Source: Streptomyces scabiei 87.22 (lineage in GTDB: Bacteria > Actinomycetota > Actinomycetes > Streptomycetales > Streptomycetaceae). Taken from it: a stretch of DNA of 64,000 bases. This document shows positions 1 through 8,629 of this stretch, piece after piece (the first letter of the stretch is position 1; the number at the start of each line of letters is the position of its first letter). The stretch spans positions 8,990,001 through 9,054,000 of the forward strand of contig NC_013929.1 of assembly GCF_000091305.1 (NCBI RefSeq), written 5' to 3'. The position numbers were made by a program, and so were the translations under genes. The notes under the pieces are model-generated. The model saw only the letters and a program-made list of their open reading frames with translations. It did no database searches and was not told the origin of the DNA.

Positions 1-59
1 AATAGAGGGCCGATGTCGCGGCCTCGCGTCCCTTGTCGCCGGATTCTCCGCGGTGTTTC

Positions 60-224
60 ACTGACGCATCACCTCGGGTCGGAGAAAGGCTCATCGCGCT
101 CGGCGCCCCCTTGAGCCCCCTGCCCCCAAAAGGTCGCCGCCAACGCCGCAGCAGCCTTCTGAACCCCGACGCGGCAGACCTGGCCGCACTCGACGAGAAC
201 GTGACTCCCGGTGAACGGGGTGTC
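60..224 (+). pseudogene. aldo/keto reductase 3' relic
   Basis: Two reading frames together match the C-terminus of the intact aldo/keto reductase at 13302-14240. One frame, from about 133, reads VAANAAAAF and then stops, against VTANAAAADW in the intact gene. The next frame, 168-224, reads DAADLAALDENVTPGERGV, against SPADLAALDAIVAPGERVV. The frames are offset by a shift near 160. The original stop appears changed (TGC where the intact copy has TGA), so this frame now runs on into the HAD gene. The intact pair is also followed by a HAD gene, so this is the decayed tail of a duplicated AKR-HAD unit. The 5' part lies outside the window or is lost. Confidence 0.6.
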
Positions 225-252
225 TGCTATGCCCGGAAAGAGGTTGAACACC

Positions 253-936
253 ATGCGTCAGATCGTCACCTTCGATGCCTACGGCACTCTGGTCGACTTC
301 CAGCTCGGCCCCACCACCCTGAAGATCCTGGCCGACCGGCTGGACCTGGACCGTCTGAACGTCGACGAGTTCCTCGACGACTTCCGCATCATGCGGTTCC
401 ACGCCGTCCTGGAGGCATACCGCCCCTTCCGTGAGGTGCTGCCCGCCAGCCTGGAGACGGCGATGCGGCTGCACGGCCTGGAGTACCGGCAGTCCGACGG
501 CGAGGCCCTGGTCGCGGCCGTGCCCACCTTCGGCCCCCACCCCGAGGTCCCGGCCGCCCTGCGGGCGCTGAAGTCCCGGTACGAGATCGCCATCATCTCC
601 AACACGGACGACGACCTCATCGCCCGGAACCTGGCCCACATGGGCGTCGAGTTCGACCATGTCGTCACCGCCCAGCAGGCCGAGGCGTACAAGCCGTCCC
701 GCCAGACCTTCGCGTACGCCTTCCGGGCCATGGACATCGACCCCGCCCAGGTCATCCACGTCGCCCAGGGCTGGGAGTACGACCTCGTCCCCACCCGCGA
801 CCTCGGCCTCGCCCGCCGCGTGTGGATCAACCGCTACGGCCACAACGGCTCCGTCGGAGCCCGTGGCAGCGCCGACTACCAGCCCTTCGACGAGCTGCCC
901 GACCTGTCCGGGCTGCCGGCCCTGCTCGGCTGCTGA
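253..936 (+). CDS. HAD-superfamily hydrolase, haloacid dehalogenase type II-like
   Basis: A 227-residue cytosolic HAD hydrolase. The ATG at 253 follows a GGAAAGAGG ribosome site; the GTG at 211 lies inside the aldo/keto reductase relic. Motif I is FDAYGTLVDF with the nucleophile Asp at residue 8, motif II is IISNTD, and the motif III lysine lies in YKPSRQTF. It is a close paralogue of the HAD at 14285-14950. Annotation pipelines usually call this family L-2-haloacid dehalogenase, but the Ser-x-Asn before the last acidic motif of true dehalogenases is not obvious (the segment reads HVAQGWEYD). The leaving group may therefore be phosphate or something else. Its repeated position beside amine-catabolic enzymes suggests clean-up of a side product or a pathway step; that is inference. 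Confidence 0.8.
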   Translation: MRQIVTFDAYGTLVDFQLGPTTLKILADRLDLDRLNVDEFLDDFRIMRFHAVLEAYRPFREVLPASLETAMRLHGLEYRQSDGEALVAAVPTFGPHPEVPAALRALKSRYEIAIISNTDDDLIARNLAHMGVEFDHVVTAQQAEAYKPSRQTFAYAFRAMDIDPAQVIHVAQGWEYDLVPTRDLGLARRVWINRYGHNGSVGARGSADYQPFDELPDLSGLPALLGC

Positions 937-1124
937 GGCCGCGAGCCCCTGCCCGAACAGGCGGAGCCGGTGGTCCTCGTGACCTGGCCGGTGGCGGGCA
1001 CGGGGCTGACACATTGTCCGGACCTGGCGTCCGGGCCGGACAGATCGCGCGTTGGTGCGGTCCTCGTCCGCCGGGATGCTCGGGAGACCGCAGCAGACGG
1101 AGTACCGAGGCCCGGGAGACGAAC

Positions 1125-1175
1125 ATGACCGCACTGTCGCCGCACCTTCGCCAGGCCGCGCCCGTGCTTCACCGC
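1125..1175 (+). pseudogene. possible aminotransferase N-terminal stub in the 937-1263 gap
   Basis: The 327-base gap between the HAD gene and the convergent iclR gene holds no intact gene. A short frame starting at ATG 1125 reads MTALSPHLRQAAPVL. This resembles the first residues of class III aminotransferases of the 4-aminobutyrate type (LSPHLKQATPVV), after which similarity is lost. It would be the leftover 5' end of a deleted gene. The match is short, so this is weak evidence. Confidence 0.3.
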
Positions 1176-1263
1176 CGGCATCGGCGTCCCCCCGGGGCCT
1201 GGTCGGCCTCGACACGGGCCTCGTCTCCCAGCCCGCCGTACCCGTCAACCGTCGTCCGTGCGC

Positions 1264-2013
1264 TCAGCGCAGGTGGCGGACGGTGATCTCCGCGGCCGTG
1301 GCGGTCACCAGCCGGCCCAGCTCGGGGAGCCTGCCGGGCTCGAAGCGGGAGTCCGGCAGGGAGATGGCCACGGCGGCCAGGGGTGCGCCGGCGGCGTCCA
1401 GCACCGGCGCGGCGATGGCGCAGACACCCTGGACGTACTGGTTGTGGTTGACGGCGTATCCCCGTTCCCTGACGCGCTCCAGCTCGGCGCGCAGCTCCCG
1501 GGGATCGGTGATGGTCTCCTCGCCGTATCCCTCCAGGGTGCGGGCGGTGAACTCGTCGACCTCGGACTTGGGCAGATGGGCGAGGACCGTGTGCCCGGCG
1601 GCCGTCGCGTGCAGCGGTGAGGTGGCGCCGATGGCGTGGAAGGTCCGTACGGCGTGGTCGCAGTCGACGCGGTCCACCACGACCATGCCGTTCAGCGCGT
1701 CGGGCACCGCCAGGTGGATGGTCTCGTCGAGCGCGTCCCGGAGCCGGATCATCGGCTCCCGCGCGGCGGCGAACAGGCTGGAGCCCTGGAGGGCGGCGGG
1801 GCGTACGGCGAGGACGCGGGCGCCGATCTCCCAGCGGGTGGTGTCCTTGCGGTTGGCGCGCAGCCAGCCGGCCTCGTTCAGGGTGACCAGGGTGCGCTGC
1901 ACGGTCGACTTCGGAAGGCCGAAGAGCCTGGTCAACTCGCCCACGGTGACGGGCTGATGCCGGGCGACCGCCTCCAGGATGCGCAGCGACCTGGTGACAC
2001 TCTTCATCTCCAT
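1264..2013 (-). CDS. IclR-family transcriptional regulator (copy 1)
   Basis: A 249-residue IclR protein. An N-terminal winged helix (SVTRSLRILEAVARHQPVTV through GLPKSTVQRTLVTL) is followed by the IclR effector-binding domain. The ATG at 2013 (MEMKSV) is preferred. A TATAGT -10 box at 2021-2026 ends only 7 bases upstream, so the mRNA is probably leaderless, and no ribosome site precedes it. It lies in tandem with a second IclR gene. The first 243 bp of the two genes are about 96% identical while the effector domains differ clearly, which suggests two sensors that share one DNA site. A 15-bp palindrome at 2035-2049 sits where the -35 box should be, consistent with autoregulation. Confidence 0.93.
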   Translation of the reverse strand: MEMKSVTRSLRILEAVARHQPVTVGELTRLFGLPKSTVQRTLVTLNEAGWLRANRKDTTRWEIGARVLAVRPAALQGSSLFAAAREPMIRLRDALDETIHLAVPDALNGMVVVDRVDCDHAVRTFHAIGATSPLHATAAGHTVLAHLPKSEVDEFTARTLEGYGEETITDPRELRAELERVRERGYAVNHNQYVQGVCAIAAPVLDAAGAPLAAVAISLPDSRFEPGRLPELGRLVTATAAEITVRHLR

Positions 2014-2020
2014 GTGCCGC

Positions 2021-2049
2021 ACTATAGCATGCCATTCCACAATGTGGCA
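2021..2049 (-). promoter_or_regulatory. iclR1 promoter with IclR-type operator
   Basis: On the minus strand TATAGT (2021-2026) is a good -10 box. The imperfect palindrome TTCCACAATGTGGCA (plus-strand reading, 2035-2049) lies 8 bases upstream of it, over the -35 position. The same 15-mer recurs at 3021-3035 with the same spacing, and a fully symmetric version at 28441-28455. Confidence 0.7.
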
Positions 2050-2170
2050 CGAGCTTGAAGTTTGGGCGGGAGGTCCGCGGAAGCGGGTGACGACATGCGT
2101 CGAGGGTGGGCGTCGCGCGTCGGTGCGAGACCCACCCTCGATGGCGACTCCGGTGCGGTCGCCGTCGCGC

Positions 2171-2923
2171 TCAGGCGCCCAGGCGGCGGCGCGAGATGTC
2201 CGCGGTCGTGTCGGCGACGAGGCGGCCCCACTCGGGCAGGCGGTCCGCGTCGTACCGGGACTCGGGCATGGAGACGGCCACGGCGGCCAGCGGCGTGCCG
2301 TCCTCGTCCAGTACGGGGGCGGCGACGGCGCAGACGCCGGGACGGAACTGGTTGCGGTTGACCGCGTACCCGTCGGTGCGGATCCGGGCCAGTGCGGCGC
2401 GCAGCTCGTCGGCGTCGGCCGGCGTCGTGTCGCTGAAGCGCTCCAGGCCCGCGGCGATGACCTCTTCCACGTCCCGGCCGGGGAGGTGGGCCAGGACGGC
2501 CCGCCCGACCGCGGTGGCGTGCAGGGGAGAGGTGTCGCCGATCGTGTGGAAGGTGCGTACCGCCTGCGCGCAGTCGACGCGGTCGACGACGACCATGCCG
2601 TGCAGCCCGTCGGGGACCGAGAGGTGGATGGTCTCGTTCACCGCGTCCCGCAGGCTCACCATGGGGTCGCGCGCGGCGGCGAAGAGGCTGGAGCCCTGGA
2701 GGGCGGCGGGGCGTACGGCGAGGACGCGGGCGCCGATCTCCCAGCGGGTGGTGTCCTTGCGGTTGGCACGCAGCCAGCCGGCCTCGTTCAGGGTGACCAG
2801 GGTGCGCTGCACGGTCGACTTCGGAAGGCCGAACAGTTTCGTCAACTCGCCCACGGTGACGGGCTGATGCTGGGCGACCGCCTCCAGGATGCGCAGAGAC
2901 CTGGTGACGCTCTTCATTTCCAT
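2171..2923 (-). CDS. IclR-family transcriptional regulator (copy 2)
   Basis: A 250-residue IclR protein, paralogue of the gene at 1264-2013. The start at 2923 is chosen because AGGGGGA lies 8 bases upstream and the protein then begins MEMKSVTRSL like copy 1; the longer frame to 3169 runs through the promoter. It is divergent from the flavin oxidase operon that starts at 3199, and the operator at 3021-3035 lies between them, so it probably represses both itself and that operon. The inducer would be the catabolic substrate or an intermediate. The C-terminal effector domain differs from copy 1 at many positions, including the segments around VDRVDC and VCAVAAPVLD. Confidence 0.93.
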   Translation of the reverse strand: MEMKSVTRSLRILEAVAQHQPVTVGELTKLFGLPKSTVQRTLVTLNEAGWLRANRKDTTRWEIGARVLAVRPAALQGSSLFAAARDPMVSLRDAVNETIHLSVPDGLHGMVVVDRVDCAQAVRTFHTIGDTSPLHATAVGRAVLAHLPGRDVEEVIAAGLERFSDTTPADADELRAALARIRTDGYAVNRNQFRPGVCAVAAPVLDEDGTPLAAVAVSMPESRYDADRLPEWGRLVADTTADISRRRLGA

Positions 2924-3006
2924 CCGATTTCCCCCTGTTGGTCCTCTGAATTTTTCGTGAACAACCCCTTGACTCCCCTCCGTGCCACTGTCATTGTCTG
3001 TGCCAG

Positions 3007-3035
3007 ATTCTAGCACAGCGTTCCACAATGTGGCA
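3007..3035. promoter_or_regulatory. iclR2 / oxidase operon divergent operator
   Basis: TTCCACAATGTGGCA at 3021-3035 is identical to the site at 2035-2049. On the minus strand TAGAAT (complement of 3007-3012) is the -10 box for the iclR copy 2 gene, with 8 bases to the palindrome as at the first site. The oxidase start is 164 bases to the right. Confidence 0.68.
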
Positions 3036-3198
3036 CGGCTTGAGGAAGAACTTTCCGACAGAGCCGGAACACCCCCCGAGAACCGGACGGATGCGCGCTG
3101 CGGGCCCCGAGGACTCCGCCCCCGCCCAAAACCACTCGAATCGAACAGCCTCGCACCGGAGCTCAGCATGCGCCCCGGTGAAACGAAAGGAAACCCCC

Positions 3199-4338
3199 GT
3201 GTCAGCTGCCAGGAAGCGTGTCGCCGTCATCGGCGTCGGAACGATGGGCAGCCAGGCCGCCTGGCGGCTGGCGGCACGTGGCGCGGACGTCGTCGGCTAC
3301 GACCGCTACGCCCCCGGCCACGACCGCGGTGCGGCAGGCGGCGAGACCCGGATCTTCCGCAGCGCCCACTTCGAGGACTCCCGGTACGTCCCGCTCCTGA
3401 AGCACGCCGACGCGCTGTGGGAGCAGCTCCAGGGGGAGACCGGCCGCGAGCTGCGCCGCCTGACCGGGTGCCTGCTGATGGGGCGGACCGAGCACCATCA
3501 GATGGCCACCGTCCTGGAGTCCGTCGCGGAGCACGACCTCGACCACGAGGTGCTGGACGCCGAGACACTCGCCAAGCGCTTTCCGCAGTACCGGCTCGAG
3601 GACGGCGACGCGGCCGTCCTCGACCGCCGCGCCGGCTTCATCCGCCCCGAACTGGCCATCCAGACCGCCGCCCGCCGCGCGGAGGAACTGGGCGCCGTGA
3701 TCCACCGCTACACCACCGTCCGCGAGGTGGTGCCCGTCGCGGGCGGCGTCGAGGTCCGCACCGACGCGGGCAGCGAGCGGTTCGACACCGCGGTCGTCAC
3801 CCCGGGTCCCTGGGTGAACGACCTGCTCCCGGACCTGCCGTGGGAGGTGGAGGTCCGTCGCCTGGTCAGTGCCTGGTTCGTGCCCACCACCCCCGAGGCA
3901 TGGTTCGGCGAGGAGCGCCCGGCCTTCATCCGCACCGCCCCCACCCACTGGTACGGCCTGCCCTCCCCGGACGGCGTCTCCGTCAAGCTCGGCCTGAACC
4001 GCGTCCTGCACCGGCTGGCCGACGACCCCAACGAGCTGGAGCGCACGGTCCGTCCGGAGGAGCTGGAGATCTTCTCCGAGCTCATCGGGCGCTACGCGCC
4101 GGACCTGCACCCGGACCCGACCCGTCTCGCCGTCTACATGGAGGGCTACACCGAGAGCAGCCGCCCGCTGGTCGGTCCGCTGCCCGGCGCCGAGAACGTC
4201 GTCCTGCTCGCGGGCTTCTCCGGCCACGGCTTCAAACTCTCGCCCGCCTTCGGCGACATCGCCGCCGACCTGGCGCTGGACGGCACCTCGCCGCAGCCCA
4301 TCGACTTCCTCTCCACCATCGGCCGTACGGAGGCATGA
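3199..4338 (+). CDS. FAD-dependent amine oxidase, sarcosine oxidase/N-methyltryptophan oxidase-like (copy A)
   Basis: A 379-residue flavoprotein of the DAO family. The GTG at 3199 follows GAAAGGAAA; the frame open to 3028 is upstream leader. The dinucleotide-binding motif is VIGVGTMGSQAAWRLAARG near the N-terminus, followed by GGETRIFR (the Arg-x-x-Arg of monomeric sarcosine oxidase) and LAGFSGHGFKLSP near the C-terminus. The Cys that covalently holds FAD in monomeric sarcosine oxidase aligns with Tyr here (AVYMEGYTE against AVCMYTKTL), so FAD is probably non-covalent. The likely reaction is oxidation of a secondary amine or N-alkyl amino acid to an imine, with H2O2. First gene of the operon that continues with the deacylase; paralogues at 28559-29698 and 19457-20602. 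Confidence 0.85.
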   Translation: MSAARKRVAVIGVGTMGSQAAWRLAARGADVVGYDRYAPGHDRGAAGGETRIFRSAHFEDSRYVPLLKHADALWEQLQGETGRELRRLTGCLLMGRTEHHQMATVLESVAEHDLDHEVLDAETLAKRFPQYRLEDGDAAVLDRRAGFIRPELAIQTAARRAEELGAVIHRYTTVREVVPVAGGVEVRTDAGSERFDTAVVTPGPWVNDLLPDLPWEVEVRRLVSAWFVPTTPEAWFGEERPAFIRTAPTHWYGLPSPDGVSVKLGLNRVLHRLADDPNELERTVRPEELEIFSELIGRYAPDLHPDPTRLAVYMEGYTESSRPLVGPLPGAENVVLLAGFSGHGFKLSPAFGDIAADLALDGTSPQPIDFLSTIGRTEA

Positions 4339-4340
4339 CC

Positions 4341-5402
4341 ATGAGCGACACCACCCTCTCCGTCGGCTCCCTGCACGCCGAGCCCGGCAGCACGGTGGGC
4401 GGCACCCTCCGGGCGGACCTCGGCACCCTCACCACCGACATTCCGCTGACCCTGGTCAACGGCTCCCGCCCCGGCCCCCGGGTCGTCGTCACCGCGGGCG
4501 TCCACGGCGGCGAGTTCACCCCCATCGACGCCGTCGTACGCCTGGCCGACAGGCTGGACCCCCGCGAGGTGCACGGACAGCTGATCATCTGCCCGGTCGC
4601 CAACCCTCCCGCCGTGTACCAGGGCCGGCTCAACATCTCCCCCGTCGACGGCGTCAACATCAACCGCGTCTTCCCCGGCGACCCGGACGGCGGCCCCACC
4701 GAACGGCTGGCCGCCTGGCTCTTCACGAACCTGATCGACGGCGCCGACGTCTACATCGACCTGCACTGCGGCGGCATCGACCAGGTCCTGCGGGACTTCG
4801 TCGGCTACCGCCTCACCGGCGATCCGGACCTCGACAAGGCCACGGCCGCACTGGCGGGCTCCTTCGGCATCGAGGACGTCATCCTCGGCCTGACACCCGA
4901 GGGCGGCAACAGCCACGCCGCCGCCGCCCGCCGGGGCATCTCCGCCGTCCTCGTCGAGGTCGGCGAGCTGGGCCGGCGGGACGAGGCTACGGCCCTGCGC
5001 CGCGTCGACGGCCTGCTGACGGCACTGCGCCACCTCGGCGTCCTCGACCAGGGCCACTCCGCCCCCGCACCGACCCGGGAATGGGTCTGGTCCGGCGGCG
5101 TCACCGCCGAGGCCACCGGCCTGTGGTACCCGGCGTTCTCCTTCGACGCCGACATCATCGGCGAAGTCACCGAAGGCGACCTCCTCGGCCGCATCGTCGA
5201 CCCGGTCGACGGCACGGAACACCCGGTCCACGCACCGGCGGACGGACGCATCTTCTACGGCATGCACGGCCTCACCGTCGCCCCCGGCAAGGAACTCGCC
5301 GCCCTGGCCGTCCCCTGGGACCCCGCCCTGGCCACAGGCCCCACCACACTCCGAGCCCCCGGCCTCGGCGCCGGATCCGACGAGCCGGATCCCCGCCCCT
5401 AG
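4341..5402 (+). CDS. AstE/AspA (succinylglutamate desuccinylase/aspartoacylase) family zinc deacylase
   Basis: A 353-residue zinc-dependent deacylase. The ATG at 4341 is preferred over ATG 4335 because CGGAGG lies 7 bases upstream of it. Zinc ligands are visible in GVHGGEF (His-x-x-Glu) and DLHCGG (His), and INRVFPGD is the conserved Asn-Arg segment. A C-terminal beta-barrel-like part (from about EVTEGDLLGRIVDPVDG) resembles the biotinyl-like tail of DoeB/AspA proteins. It removes an acyl group from an N-acyl amine or amino acid. It starts 2 bases after the oxidase stop, and the same oxidase-deacylase order survives as a stub at 29717-29764. Confidence 0.85.
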   Translation: MSDTTLSVGSLHAEPGSTVGGTLRADLGTLTTDIPLTLVNGSRPGPRVVVTAGVHGGEFTPIDAVVRLADRLDPREVHGQLIICPVANPPAVYQGRLNISPVDGVNINRVFPGDPDGGPTERLAAWLFTNLIDGADVYIDLHCGGIDQVLRDFVGYRLTGDPDLDKATAALAGSFGIEDVILGLTPEGGNSHAAAARRGISAVLVEVGELGRRDEATALRRVDGLLTALRHLGVLDQGHSAPAPTREWVWSGGVTAEATGLWYPAFSFDADIIGEVTEGDLLGRIVDPVDGTEHPVHAPADGRIFYGMHGLTVAPGKELAALAVPWDPALATGPTTLRAPGLGAGSDEPDPRP

Positions 5403-5484
5403 ACCCCCCTCCACCCCCCCTCGCCCTTTTCCCACGTCCCTCGGCCGCTCACCTCCCGCGGCCGGCACCACCAGGAGGCACACC

Positions 5485-6597
5485 ATGAAAGACGCCCGGA
5501 TAGACCGCAGACTGTTCCTCCGAGGCATAGGCGGAGTCACGGCGGGTGTCGCCGCCGCGACCACCCTCTCCGCCTGCGGTACAGGTACCAGCCGGACGGC
5601 CGGCGGCAGCGGTGGCGGTGACAAGGGTTCCAAGACGGTGGTCGTCCGTGACAGCGGAGGTTCCTACGGCGCCGCGCTGCAGAAGGCGATCTACACGCCG
5701 TTCACGCAGGAGACCGGCATCCAGGTCAAGGTGCTGAACCTGGACGACGCCCCGCTGCTGGCGCAGATCAAGCAGGGCCGCCCGCAGTGCGACCTGATCA
5801 ACAACTCGATGATGTCGCATCTGAAGTACGTGAAGCAGGACGCCCTGGAGGCGCTGGACCTCGACCGGATCAAGAGCGTGCAGAGCGCGAAGATCCCCGA
5901 GGCCCAGGTCACCGAGCACGCCGTCGGCAGCAGCTTCTACGGCCAGTGCATCGCGTACCGCACCGACGCCTTCGGAGGGAAGAAGCCGGAGTCGTGGGCG
6001 GACTTCTGGGACACCAAGGCGTTCAAGGGCGGCCGTTCGATGTGCAGCCCGGACGGTGACCTGCCGGAGCTGGAGTTCGCGCTCCTGGCCGACGGCGTCC
6101 CCGCGGACAAGCTGTACCCGCTGGACGTCGACCGTGCATTCAAGGTGCTGACCCGGCTGCGGGGCGACATCAAGAAGTTCTGGGACAGCGGCCCGCTCCC
6201 CGGAGTGCTGCTCAGCCGCCAGGAGGTCACCATGTCGACCGTCTGGGACGGCCGGATCGCCGACCTGGAGAAGCAGGGTGTCCCGGTCACCCGTCAGCTC
6301 AACGGGATGCGCCGCCAGTTCCAGGGCTACGCCATCGCCAAGGGCGCGGCCAACACGGACAACGCCTACCAGCTGATGGACTTCTCCCTGCGGGCGGAGA
6401 GCCAGGCCGGTCTGGCCAAGGCGTTCCCGTCGAACCCGTCGTCCCCGCTGGCCTACGAGAAGCTCACCGAGGACGAGCGCAACGCACTCGCCGGTGCGCC
6501 GAAGTACTACGACAAGGGCTTCGACACGGACGTCAACTGGTGGCTGAAGAACGAGTCGGCCGTCACCAAGCGCTGGCTGGAGTGGGCTCGTGGCTGA
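5485..6597 (+). CDS. ABC transporter substrate-binding lipoprotein, spermidine/putrescine (PotD) type
   Basis: A 370-residue extracytoplasmic binding protein. AGGAGG precedes the ATG at 5485. The N-terminus carries a twin-arginine motif (RRLFLRG), a hydrophobic stretch and a lipobox ending TLSAC, so the mature protein is a Tat-exported lipoprotein. The body (VVVRDSGGSYGAALQKAIY, FTQETGIQVKV) is typical of the polyamine/iron type-2 binding family. It heads a four-gene transporter set and the next gene overlaps it by 8 bp. The ligand is probably a small cationic amine such as a polyamine derivative; the sequence does not fix it. Confidence 0.88.
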   Translation: MKDARIDRRLFLRGIGGVTAGVAAATTLSACGTGTSRTAGGSGGGDKGSKTVVVRDSGGSYGAALQKAIYTPFTQETGIQVKVLNLDDAPLLAQIKQGRPQCDLINNSMMSHLKYVKQDALEALDLDRIKSVQSAKIPEAQVTEHAVGSSFYGQCIAYRTDAFGGKKPESWADFWDTKAFKGGRSMCSPDGDLPELEFALLADGVPADKLYPLDVDRAFKVLTRLRGDIKKFWDSGPLPGVLLSRQEVTMSTVWDGRIADLEKQGVPVTRQLNGMRRQFQGYAIAKGAANTDNAYQLMDFSLRAESQAGLAKAFPSNPSSPLAYEKLTEDERNALAGAPKYYDKGFDTDVNWWLKNESAVTKRWLEWARG

Positions 6598-7729
6598 ATT
6601 CGGTGTCGCCGCACCGTCGGTGAAGGTGGCCGGCGTCAAGCCGGCCGCCGCGACCGGCAAAGCACTGTCGGTGGTGGCTCTGCGCAAGACCTACGGCGGC
6701 GTCGTCGCCGTGGACGAGGCGTCGATGGAGATCGCCGCCGGGGAGTTCGTCACCTTCCTCGGCTCCTCCGGCTCGGGCAAGACCACGACGCTGATGATGA
6801 TCGCCGGGTTCTGCGAACCCGACTCCGGCACCATCACCGTCGGCGGCCGTGACGTCACCCGGCTCGCGCCGCAGAAGCGGGGCCTGGGCTTCGTCTTCCA
6901 GCAGTACCTGCTCTTCCCGCACATGACGGTCAGCGAGAACGTCGCCTTCCCGCTCACCCTGCGCGGGGTGGGCAAGGACGAGATCCGCCGGCGGGTGGGG
7001 GAGACCCTGGAGATCGCGGGCCTGTCCGGGTTCGGCGGCCGCAAGCCGCGCGAGCTGTCCGGTGGTCAGCAGCAGCGTGTGGCGCTGTGCCGGGCGCTGG
7101 TCTACCGCCCGCCGGTCATCCTGATGGACGAGCCGCTGGGTGCCCTGGACAAGAAGCTCCGCGACCAGTTGCAGGTGGAGATCAAGTCCATCCAGCAGGA
7201 ACTCGGCCTGACCGTCATCTATGTGACGCACGATCAGGAAGAGGCGCTGGTCATGTCGGACCGCATCGCGGTGATGCGCAACGGCCTGATCGAGCAGTTC
7301 GACACCCCCCGGGAACTCTTCGAGCGGCCCAAGACGCCGTTCGTGGCGGACTTCCTGGGCGCGGCCAACTTCCTGCCCGGCCGCATCGAACAGAACGACG
7401 GCGACCACACCCTGGTCCGCCTCGACAACAGCGGCGGACTGCTCAAGGCCCGCCGCCACCAGCTGCCCTCCGGCACGCTGGTGAAGGTGGCCGTGCAGCC
7501 GGGCCGGCTGCGGGCCTCGGCCGCCGACGACGGCTTCTGTACCGGCACGGTCGAGATGGCCACCTACGTCGGCACCCTGGTCCGCGCCGGTGTGCGCATC
7601 GACGGAGGCGACGCACCGCTGCTGCGCCTGGAGGTCCCCGCCGGCCGCGGCCCCGTCGCCGGTGAGCGGGTCGGGATCACCGCCGACCCCGAGGACATCA
7701 ACCTCTTCCCCACAGACAAGGCGGGGTGA
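6590..7729 (+). CDS. ABC transporter ATP-binding protein (PotA type)
   Basis: A 379-residue ATPase. The GTG at 6590 overlaps the binding-protein stop by 8 bp. The Walker A motif is GSSGSGKTT (residues 58-66), the signature LSGGQQQR begins at residue 156, Walker B is VILMDEP (176-182) and the H-loop is VTHDQEEAL. The C-terminal 120 residues form a TOBE-like regulatory domain usual in PotA/FbpC. It energises import with the two permeases that follow at a spacing of a few bases. Confidence 0.93.
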   Translation: MAEFGVAAPSVKVAGVKPAAATGKALSVVALRKTYGGVVAVDEASMEIAAGEFVTFLGSSGSGKTTTLMMIAGFCEPDSGTITVGGRDVTRLAPQKRGLGFVFQQYLLFPHMTVSENVAFPLTLRGVGKDEIRRRVGETLEIAGLSGFGGRKPRELSGGQQQRVALCRALVYRPPVILMDEPLGALDKKLRDQLQVEIKSIQQELGLTVIYVTHDQEEALVMSDRIAVMRNGLIEQFDTPRELFERPKTPFVADFLGAANFLPGRIEQNDGDHTLVRLDNSGGLLKARRHQLPSGTLVKVAVQPGRLRASAADDGFCTGTVEMATYVGTLVRAGVRIDGGDAPLLRLEVPAGRGPVAGERVGITADPEDINLFPTDKAG

Positions 7730-7732
7730 GCC

Positions 7733-8629
7733 ATGGCAGCCACCCTGACCGCGGGGGCTCCGGCCCGCCCACGCAAACTCCTGGCCTCACGCAAGACCCG
7801 TGTCGGCATCCTCTACGCGCTGCCGGTCGTGATCTACCTGCTGGTGCTGTTCGTCTACCCGATCTTCAGCACGCTTCTGCTGAGCCTGAAGGACACCGAC
7901 GGCTCGTTCACCCTGCACTGGTACGCCGACGCCCTGACGGGTGTGAACCTGTCGGTGCTGTTCACCACGCTGCGGATCTCCGCCGAAACAGCGGTGCTCA
8001 GTCTGGTGTTCGGGTTCGTCCTGGCGCAGGCGATCTCCCGGCTCAAGCCCGTCTGGGCGGGCCTGGCGATGCTGGTCGTGGTCGTCCCGCACTTCGTGTC
8101 CGCGCTGGTGCGCACCTACGGGTGGATCATCATGCTCGGCGACAAGGGCCTGGTGAACGAGACCCTCACCGCCGTATCGCTGCCCGGAGCGCCGTTCCAA
8201 CTGCTCTACAACGAGCTGGGTGTGGTCATCGGTACCACCTCGATGATGCTCCCCTACACCGTGCTCCTCCTCTACGGGGTGATGCGCGGGGTGGACCGGC
8301 GTCTGCTGGCGGCCGCCGCGAGCATGGGCGCGGGCAAGGTGACCATCTTCCGCAGGGTGTATCTGCCGCTGGTCGCCCCCGGGCTGGCCAGTGCCGGACT
8401 GCTCAGCTTCATCCTCTCGCTGGGCTACTACATCACCCCCGCCCTGATGGGCGGCCCCAACCAGACGATGATCGCCACCCTCATCAACCAGCAGGTCACC
8501 AAGGAGAACCAGTGGAACGGGGCCGCCGCACAGGGCGTGATCCTGCTGGTCCTCACCCTCGCCGGACTGCTCCTGGTCAAGGCCGTCACCTCCCTCGGCG
8601 CCAGCCGTAAGAAGAGGAGTGGGTCCTGA
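7733..8629 (+). CDS. ABC transporter permease (PotB type)
   Basis: A 298-residue integral membrane protein with about six helices. It starts 3 bases after the ATPase stop. The EAA loop that contacts the ATPase is visible as AAAASMGAGKVTIFRRVYLPLVAPG. Its stop codon overlaps the next gene by one base (TGATG), so translation is coupled. It is one half of the transmembrane channel of the amine importer. Confidence 0.92.
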   Translation: MAATLTAGAPARPRKLLASRKTRVGILYALPVVIYLLVLFVYPIFSTLLLSLKDTDGSFTLHWYADALTGVNLSVLFTTLRISAETAVLSLVFGFVLAQAISRLKPVWAGLAMLVVVVPHFVSALVRTYGWIIMLGDKGLVNETLTAVSLPGAPFQLLYNELGVVIGTTSMMLPYTVLLLYGVMRGVDRRLLAAAASMGAGKVTIFRRVYLPLVAPGLASAGLLSFILSLGYYITPALMGGPNQTMIATLINQQVTKENQWNGAAAQGVILLVLTLAGLLLVKAVTSLGASRKKRSGS

